A DNA stretch of 64,000 nucleotides from Calycina herbarum (lineage: Eukaryota > Ascomycota > Leotiomycetes > Helotiales > Pezizellaceae). Shown piece after piece: positions 57,019 through 64,000 of the stretch; position 1 is the stretch's first letter; the number at the start of each line of letters is the position of its first letter. The DNA lies in contig LLEY01000049.1 of NCBI GenBank assembly GCA_001414485.1, forward strand, positions 124,001 to 188,000, written 5' to 3'. Position numbers and translations under genes: made by a program. A model generated the notes under the pieces. The model saw only the letters and a program-made list of their open reading frames with translations. It ran no database searches and had not been told where the DNA came from.

Positions 57019-58108
57019 TACTACGTTATATAATTAGAATTATATATTTTATTTAGCTTTTATAATATCAGATAACTACTATAGTATTCGCTAACTAAAA
57101 TAGAGGCTTCGTCTAAGAATAATACTCTCTTCTAATTATCTAATATCTAATACTTTTAAATCTAGTATTATATAGCTTATTAAATAGGTATAAGAGCTAG
57201 CTGTCAGGACGTGTAGCAAATACTCGTGAATTGAACTACAGAGGCAGACTTTGTACAAGGACGAACAACTGCTGTTCCAAACCAGAGTCCCGACCCTCTC
57301 TATATACTACAGAAGTGGCTACGTGTCCTCCATGAGTATTACGTGTTACGTCATGAGTATTACGTAGATTGCCACCGCCATGCCACCGCCTGTCGCTGGG
57401 CAACCAAGACCACTTCACGGGTGCAACCCCTAACACTAGCTTCTTTATAGGCTTTACTTAACTATATCTAACTTCTTATATAGTAGTATAAATAGTTGTT
57501 ATAGAGATATAGATTTCGAGTTCTTTAGCGACTTATTTTTAAGATATTTTATAGTAATAACGATCTTAACTAATAGTATTATCTAATTACTTTATATTTA
57601 ATTCTATAAGAGCTTAGAGTCTTCCTAGCTTCGGCAGCGTATTAACAAACTACTCAACTGCTCGAGTAGTCTATAAATAGTAGTAATATATAAATATAAG
57701 CTAAGAAGATATAATTTTAGTATTAAAAAGTCGTGGAAATTAGATAAGAATTCTCACGTCTTCTCTCTGTTCTCTTCTAAAGAGATATAACCTTAGAAAA
57801 TTCTTCTTATTATAGTAAACGATTTTATAAGCGGTTTTTATATTAATTTTAGCTTTCTTTACAGCTAGGACAATATCGTCGCTATTATAAGAAAGCTAAG
57901 GAAGCTTCCCTTCTCTAATTTATATATATAAGGGTGTTTAGAGCTATAATAGTAGAGATGTAATAGTCATTAACTCTTAAATTTACGATGTTTACGAAGT
58001 TCGCGATTACACGTGACTAAAAAGCATAGACCATGGCTCATTACTTTAAAATTCGGCCTTCGTACTCCAACCCACAAGTAAGTGTTTCTCAATTGTCTCT
58101 AGACCAAA
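57019..58108. other. AT-rich RIP-like island flanking a nested LTR
   Basis: 57019-57201 and 57436-57990 are extremely AT-rich with TA, CTA and TAG steps, like the transposon to the left, and look like one older repeat split by the solo LTR. A minus-strand frame at about 57760-57900 has protein-like words (SYNSDDIVLAVKKAKINIKT) but many stops; the parent element is not identified. Normal composition returns at about 58000 before the PaxU-like gene. Confidence 0.5.
57202..57435. mobile_element. Solo LTR of a retrotransposon, 234 bp, 5-bp TSD
   Basis: The segment begins TGTCAGGACG and ends CCCCTAACA, so it has TGT...ACA ends with a short inverted repeat (TGTCAG against CTAACA; on the minus strand TGTTAG...CTGACA). 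It is flanked by a perfect 5-bp duplication CTAGC at 57197-57201 and 57436-57440. GC content is clearly higher than in the AT-rich DNA on both sides. No internal retrotransposon sequence is next to it, so it is a solo LTR left by recombination. Copia or gypsy origin cannot be decided from the LTR alone. Confidence 0.85.
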
Positions 58109-58951
58109 ATGTCGCGCTCCACAGGACTTGATCACTTCGTGCGACTCAATCAAGCCGTTTATCTTCATCAGCCCGAGGATACACCAGCCTCCTCAAAGGC
58201 AACCTCCAACCATGACCCAGATCTAATTCTACTTGTCGGGTGGATGGATGCATCACCAAGACATCTCTCAAAATACGCCTCCAAATACGAGAAACTCTAC
58301 CCCTCATCTCGAATCCTCGTCATCACCACGAACTCGCTCGATACCATAATCAGGAGCAAAGCATCGAACCTCCAACGTATCAAGCCTGCCCTCGAAGTCC
58401 TATACTCCCTCTCAGCGAATCCACATGCGAAGGTGCTCCTACATTTCTTCTCAAACGGAGGCGGATTCACAAGCAATTTGATGGCCAATGCATACCGAGA
58501 GAAGATGGGGAAGGTCCTCCCCGTGAGCGGGATGATATTGGATAGCACTCCAGGGCGAGCAAGACACGAGGCTACGGTTCGTGCTTTTGCGGTTGGTATG
58601 CCCAAGAATATCATTCTGCGGTTCATTGGAGTGTTCTTATTTCGGATATTATTGGTCCTGTGGAGGCTCTCTGATGTCCTGCGAACCAAACCCAATGTGA
58701 TTGACAAATTGAGGTTGGATCTCAATGACGCTACGAAATTCAATGTAGATACCCCTCGGATGTATATCTACAGCGAAAAAGATGATATGGTTGAGTGGAC
58801 CGATGTTGAAGATCACATCGAAGACGCGAAGGGGAAAGGTTATAAAGTCGAGGCAGAAAAGTACAAAGAGTCTGGCCATGCCGCTCACATGGTTTTCGAT
58901 CCAACTAGATATTGGTTAGCCGTTGAAAGGCTCTGGGAAAGTGCCCGGTAG
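58109..58951 (+). CDS. DUF829/TMEM53-family alpha/beta hydrolase (PaxU-like)
   Basis: Single exon of 280 residues. PF05705 proteins (TMEM53, fungal PaxU) are predicted serine hydrolases of the alpha/beta fold; PaxU is encoded in the paxilline indole-diterpene cluster, but most fungal members lie outside such clusters. Seen: beta-strand start DLILLVGWMDASPRHLSKYA (38-57), typical of the family, nucleophile elbow HFFSNGGGF with Ser115, acid candidate Asp225/226 in YSEKDDMVEW, and His257 or His260 in ESGHAAHM. A hydrophobic stretch around 170-187 (LRFIGVFLFRILLVLW) may be a cap helix or membrane contact. No prenyltransferase or GGPP synthase lies nearby, so no diterpene cluster is implied. Natural substrate unknown. 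Confidence 0.88.
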   Translation: MSRSTGLDHFVRLNQAVYLHQPEDTPASSKATSNHDPDLILLVGWMDASPRHLSKYASKYEKLYPSSRILVITTNSLDTIIRSKASNLQRIKPALEVLYSLSANPHAKVLLHFFSNGGGFTSNLMANAYREKMGKVLPVSGMILDSTPGRARHEATVRAFAVGMPKNIILRFIGVFLFRILLVLWRLSDVLRTKPNVIDKLRLDLNDATKFNVDTPRMYIYSEKDDMVEWTDVEDHIEDAKGKGYKVEAEKYKESGHAAHMVFDPTRYWLAVERLWESAR

Positions 58952-60029
58952 CCATCTTACAAAACCATAGCTTCGGGGTAGATAGAGGGCCAGTCATATC
59001 TGATTGATATTTGCAAATTGCAATGCTGCTTCCTGTTTTATCCTGTTTTCGTCAAGTTTTTTTTGGGGCTGAAACATTCCCCTCTTATTCTATTCTCTAG
59101 ATCTTTCTTTCACATTTCTAGCTGATCTCAACTCTACGTTTTGATTGCCATTCTTTTTTTATCGACGTTTAAGGCCTAGTTGACACGCAGGTTGTAAGGT
59201 TGTGGGCCTCCGACCTGCGACGTTGTCAGTAATGACCCCGTCAGAAAACCAACGCTCTTCGGAGGGGCAAGCAATACGTCTTGCCACCAATTATGGTTCT
59301 GACGTTATGAGGAATCTTCCGCCATCACAAATAAACGACAACGGTGACACAAAATTGTTGTTCGTCTCTCTAGTATGTTTACTACGTGAAATTCCTTGCT
59401 GACATGGAATTACAACCTCAGCGAGCCTGCAATATCAGATCCTCAGAAGAGCCGAGTTTCAAAATACGCGCCTGCGACATTGATTTTACGTCCAACTTGT
59501 TGCCTCTCTTATTGTGCGAAACTGGACAGGAGAATACCATATGTTTAGGTTGATGGAGAAGAAGTATCAGCCGTTTTGAATTTTTGCCAACTTTGAGGTC
59601 ATCTCTGCGGACTCAATTCTGATGGAGGCAATTCGGAAGTTTGAGGCGACTGGTTATAACGCACTCTCGCAATGTTACAAGACTAGTCTTATCTTCTATC
59701 AACGCGTTTGCGAATCTTATTCAGCGTCTGTGTGGCAAAGAGCCGCATTAGACGCTTGCTTGTAAACGGGGCGGGAGTTCAAAAAGTGTTAGATGACCTC
59801 GACGTCAATTGGCTATTGAGGTTTAGTTTTAGCTCGGAGAGCACGGATTCCCCCTGGCTTTACGATGTGTTGCATCTTTGCAGGATCTCAGCCTCCGCAA
59901 ACCACAGGGGATTCAAGAGTTTCAAGCCGCCCAACCCCAAGGAATGGATTCCCCAGTGGGAGAATCTCACTCTGTTATAAAAGTCTGCTTCCTGTTTTAT
60001 TTACGTCGCGAGACATGATACAGTGATCA
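58952..60029. other. Intergenic with possible decayed coding fragments
   Basis: Between about 59580 and 59980 the plus strand shows short adjoining frames with protein-like texture (ISADSILMEAIRKFEATGYN, then VNGAGVQKVLDDLDVNWLL in another frame). They look like a broken gene but I do not recognise it. The rest, 58952-59560, has no supported feature. Confidence 0.35.
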
Positions 60030-61268
60030 TTACGACAGATTTATCTGGATTTTTCAACTACATCGATCTTCACACCTCCAGCTTCGTGGTTGTCAACATT
60101 GACTTATTTCGCCGCTCCAACGATTTACTTCGGCCGTTATACAACTGGCTTTTTCGACGCGTCTTGCTTCCCCCCCGCGCGCGTTACGGGGACTATTCGG
60201 AAACGAATTCGTGGAACCTATACTACTGTGCGACTAGACTCCCAATTAAATAAAACCTCTCTCCGGGTATGCTAACCGCCTGCAGACAGCCCTGCCGTCT
60301 CATGCCCCTTCGGATGGAGCACAGTAGCAAAATATTCTACCGCTTTTGGGGCTTCTCAAATACTTTATTGAGCATAGGCCCAGACACCACAGCAGCACTC
60401 GTATGCAACTTTTCCCTTTGTTCCCCTTTTTTAACTCCTATTCTTAGTGGTCGGGACCAAGTTTTGTCCTTACACACTGCTCGCGGCACCTGAGTCAACG
60501 AGAAAAACATATGCTAATTTGTTGCAGTGCTGTCCATCATGAGACTCCCGCACAATTACACGCCAAAGCTTTCTCTAACGGAAACAGGGGTTACACTGCC
60601 GGTGACGCGTTCGGCCATCAATGTTTCTCAACGCTATCGACGAGCAGGGCAGTCACATATATCAACGTATCAACATCGGGAGTAGCAAACCAGTAGGTAA
60701 CCAAGGAATTGTACACCACGACTATCTCGTCTAGCCAATATACCTTTTACGGAGATGGGATTCCACTTTGGTACCAGGAGAGTTACCGGGTTGCCTTTTC
60801 GGCTGCGAGTTCATAACGAGTACAACACTTTCTTCGAGTGCAATACAGGCTGTTACAAGTTCTAGCTCGATATTGCCTGTTCCGATTTTGAGTACGATAA
60901 TTCCTCTCTCAACAGCTACCTTAACATCTGCAAACACTTCTTTCTCTCCTTCCCCGATACAAGGGGGGTTATCAACCACCGCAAAGGCTGGAATTGCAAT
61001 TGGTACTTCGGTGTCGAGTATTGGGATTGGAATTGTGACGGTATTTCTCTTCTTGAGGTTGCGGAAGAAAAGGTCAAATGGGAGCGCGAGTGAAGAATCT
61101 CTGTCTGTGGGGGAATTAGTTCGGACGCATGAGGTAGAGAAGTATGGGAGTCCGGTTTGTGAAGCAGGGGGTTTTGCTCTCCCGCATGAGGTGGATGGAA
61201 ATGGGTCTCAAATTTATGAAGTAGCGGGGAGCGAGGTAAAGATGGATCTGCCTGTGCTTGTACGATAG
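60030..61268 (+). pseudogene. Broken Ser/Thr-rich single-pass membrane protein gene
   Basis: The C-terminal part is open from about 60768 to the stop at 61268: a Ser/Thr-rich extracellular stem, one transmembrane helix (AGIAIGTSVSSIGIGIVTVF followed by LFLRLRKKR as stop-transfer), and a cytoplasmic tail with repeated EVE/GS motifs. Upstream, fragments of the expected ectodomain appear in different frames: PTIYFGRYTTGFFDASCFPP near 60120, CPFGWSTVAKYSTAFGAS near 60310, and QCFSTLSTSRAVTYINVSTS near 60630. This resembles a common fungal architecture (Cys-rich ectodomain with CPxGW-like motifs, stem, TM, short tail). I could not join the pieces with splice sites, so frameshift decay is the likelier reading; an unrecognised multi-intron gene is possible. 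Confidence 0.45.
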
Positions 61269-61516
61269 TTGTAGGTGGCGGGGCCACTGATTATTAATGA
61301 TTAGAGTGTAGAGAGAAGATTATAATTAGACTTTTTGTCAAATCTGTCAAAACGAACGTTAGTTTGTATTAACTAGGTTTTGTTCTGCCGTTTTGGCTTG
61401 TTGACGAGGTTCGCTAATATGTCTGGCTTTTATAATATCACTACAAAACTGCTCCTCACTTATATTGAGCCGAGAACTTTAAGGTGAACTTGTCCATATT
61501 TACCCCCGTCATGCAC

Positions 61517-63359
61517 CTAGCTTCCAGCCTCTCCCCTTTTAAAAATCTTATCAACCTTCGTACTTTTCTGCCAGAGTATCTCTCCTCTCTCCTTCGCATT
61601 GACATCGTATCGTTTAAAATACTCAATTCTATGCTCCGGGATAAATTCCTCAGCCGTAGTCTCACGATCCCAATCCGCAGCAGGTTTCTCAAGGATCTTC
61701 TCTTTGATGCGATCCATGTACCCAATTACAAACTCATCGAGATCGTACTGCTGGTCGAATTTGAGGCGAGAGAGGACTTCTGCCGCGGTGCGGAAACGTC
61801 GAGCTTTATCAAGGGGTTCCGTTGAGCCAGTAAAGAGTGCAATCTCCTTGGCCTTCTTTTTTGGCTTACTTGTGGGTTGGTTGTCGCTTTCATTGTCAGA
61901 ATCAAGTGCGTTTTCGCCAGTGAGGACTTGGCGGGGCCATTTTCTTGTGCAGATTGTGAGTTCTGGAAGATTGTCGTATGAAAATTTGATGAAACATTGG
62001 CCCTTGACGGTAGCCCTGTCTCGTTCAGTTTGCTCTTTCCAGTTGTCGACGAGCTCTTGTACTAATTGGAGATCCTGCCTTTTACACTGGATTCCGAGCA
62101 CAAAATTTCCTTCATAGACATCATCGGAAGGAGTGGCATCTTCCTGGATGAGTCTTTGGGGCCAGATTTGGACAGAGGGTCTGCTAGGGATGCTCCTTTC
62201 GAGACCTAAGTTGCGTTAGAAGTTTCATACACCAGATGAAAAAATGCAAGCACTTACGGTCTTTTAGTTTTATCAACTTCCGTTGTACCATCAACAGCCA
62301 CTGGGCTCCTTTCATTTGCGATACACCAGAATAGGTGACTTGAACGCGAATGGTATGAGGAACATTCCATTTCTTGTTCAACGGTAAAGAGTTCAGTTCC
62401 AATAACATGTTGTCCCAATCTTCGGTTCTAAAAGATTCGTATTTCGCTGGATGTGTGGAGGCCAATAGAGGATCAATTTTGTATGCATCCTGCTTGAAAA
62501 ACAGGTTGATAAGTGCAGTTGAACTTGGATCTCCTACTTCTCCAGCAACAACGAGCTTCGGATCATTCTTCTGGTACTCTTGAATAATTTTGAAGATCTG
62601 GTTATCTGGAAGATCTTTCGCAAGGCCTCGGATAGCTACCCATCTTTTAATATATGAATAAGCTGTCCGAATGGCTGGGAATTTATCCAGGTTCTCGTGA
62701 ATTTCCGAGCCGCGTTGGATCATTTTTATAACATCCTGAACTGCCTGAGGGACACGATTCTCGGGATCTCTCAAGAAAGAACCCGATGCATTTGTAACTG
62801 TAGGATGTCTACAAATGTCAGCGTCTGCCCAAAAAGAAGAAGTATAGTCCTCTTACTCTCGAACAAGTACATCACAACGAATGTATCTGATCTCAAAAAG
62901 CTGATTTTGAAAACAAATGACAAATTTTGGCTCTGACGACTGCTCTGCTTCATAAACGACCAATTTCCCCCAATTTTTCTCGTTCTGCTTTTGGACGATA
63001 TCCCAAAACATATCGATATAATTCTCTGGTGAAATGTTTCCGAACACGATGCATTTTAGAGGTTCTTCTTCAAATGGCTCTAACTCCAATGCGAGAGCGT
63101 GGATTGGTGAAAAAGAAAGGCATGGAAGTGCAGAATCTCGCGCTTTACTGGCGCTGATGGGCCCTGGCTCGTTGACATCACCAGCGATATCACTAGACGA
63201 TCCTGTCAGAGAATTACGGAAAATTGTGGTAAGCTCGTTGAATTTTTGCGTCGTGTTTGATGAGAGGGGTTTCTTCTTCTGGCGATGGGAGAACGGTATC
63301 AAATCTTGAGCCGTTGGTGATGTAGAGTATGAAAATGATCCGTGATGTAGGTCCGCCAT
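61517..63359 (-). CDS. MJ1316 (DUF504) domain protein with poly(A)-polymerase-like middle
   Basis: Exons 63359-62857, 62808-62258 and 62205-61517 give 580 residues. Introns of 48 and 52 nt have GT/AG ends and restore REHPTVTN and KDRLERSIPS. The C-terminal 90 residues match the MJ1316 RNA cyclic-group end recognition domain (PF04457): VLSRLKFDQQYDLDEFVIGY, DRI, IPEHRIEYFKR and ILWQKSTKVDKIF. The middle (about 210-300) has AYSYIKRWVAIRGLAKD, resembling the central helix region of nucleotidyltransferase/poly(A) polymerases, and LFEIRYIRCDV before it could be the strand with the third catalytic Asp. The GS...DxD catalytic motif that should precede it is not visible, so the polymerase part may be inactive or N-terminally truncated. 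Fungal proteins combining these domains are proposed to act in RNA end repair; that role is inferred, not shown. Confidence 0.75.
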
Positions 63360-64000
63360 TGTTTCTGTCGTTTTAGGGGTTCTTGCAAATGTGATAGGAT
63401 AAGGATGTCGCGATGTGAACGCGACAGTGAGATTTCAATAAGAACTTGAGATTTAAAGGTTTGAAATTTAAAAAGCGAGCAATTAATAATTAATAAAAGA
63501 AACAAAATCACTAAACCAAATACCCTGAGTCACTCGCCGAAATCGTTGTTTCTCTCGTGATTGAATATTCGAGTCGTCAATGCGACGAGGCTGCGCCCAC
63601 ATGCTCTGACATCTCGAGTGACTCAACGCAGTGGCGCTTCCCACTGGGCCCTATCAACTTGAAGTGGAAGCTATATTCAACAATTTTAAACTCGTAATTC
63701 GAAATAGACCAAGAAAACTTCAACACTGAAAACCACCCTCACGATTAAAAGTGAGGAGGCTGGGGCAGCCAGGTCAATGAGGAGAAGGTACCGTGCATCT
63801 TCCTCTCTTACCTTGGCCTCAACCTCAATTTCGCGCTACCATGACGAGAGCGAAAGAAGTGAACACACCCAGAGCATAAACCTCATCCCTCGTATCTCCT
63901 TCATATATAATTTCTTGGGGTGGCTCTACGGAGACGGAAAAAACGTCCGAAGCCCTTCTTGCGCAGAACCCCATCATTACTACTCCGTACATAAGTTTAT
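63360..64000. other. Upstream region of the MJ1316 gene, to window end
   Basis: Presumed promoter. No gene is supported up to the window edge. The motif GAGTCACTCG near 63520 recurs as an imperfect inverse, CTCGAGTGACTC, near 63615 (TGACTC/GAGTCA, the Gcn4/AP-1-type half-site sequence); this may be a regulatory site or chance. Confidence 0.4.

Noticed and set aside
58109..58951. Indole-diterpene biosynthesis cluster around the PaxU-like gene
   Set aside because: No prenyltransferase, GGPP synthase, P450 or FAD monooxygenase lies within the window on either side.

Overview
The window is nuclear DNA of a filamentous ascomycete. Genes are split by short introns (46 to about 290 nt) with GTRNGT donors and CTAAC/CTAAT branch points. 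Protein content (a HET-domain protein, MOT1, an Ark/Prk kinase, branchpoint-binding protein, a fungal LtrA protein, a PaxU/DUF829 protein) fits Pezizomycotina, most likely Leotiomycetes (the class is inference). Dead transposons carry C-to-T/G-to-A stop codons at Gln and Trp positions, the signature of repeat-induced point mutation (RIP).

Layout. 1.4-4.1 kb: a tandem HET-domain gene. 5-12 kb: gene-poor accessory DNA with a 434-bp TIR element, foldbacks, short tandem repeats and two members of a small Ser/Lys-rich two-exon family; a third member lies at 28.5 kb. 12.2-23.5 kb: conserved block with MOT1 (minus) and an Ark/Prk kinase (plus). 24-28 kb: decayed mobile DNA, with two copia Gag-like pseudogenes and a truncated Tc1/mariner element. 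30-34.6 kb: two neighbouring minus-strand genes of unknown function that share an exactly spaced Cys/His module and an acidic C-terminal W-x-x-[I/V] motif; the larger has an in-frame TAG near its start. 34.6-39.4 kb: long stretch without a supported gene. 39.4-48.8 kb: LtrA membrane protein, a small Lys-rich protein, a Ure2-type glutathione transferase and branchpoint-binding protein. 50-54.5 kb: a 1466-residue coiled-coil protein. 55.2-58 kb: AT-rich island with a RIP-killed Fot1/pogo transposon and a nested, apparently un-RIPed solo LTR. 58.1-63.4 kb: a PaxU-like hydrolase, a broken membrane-protein gene and an MJ1316 (DUF504) RNA-processing protein.

Housekeeping genes (transcription, splicing, endocytic actin control) alternate with accessory DNA. 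The best candidates for something undescribed are the Cys/His gene pair and the three-member QEEALxGVGSWS family. All exon coordinates were derived by eye from splice signals, frame continuity and family similarity; no search was run.
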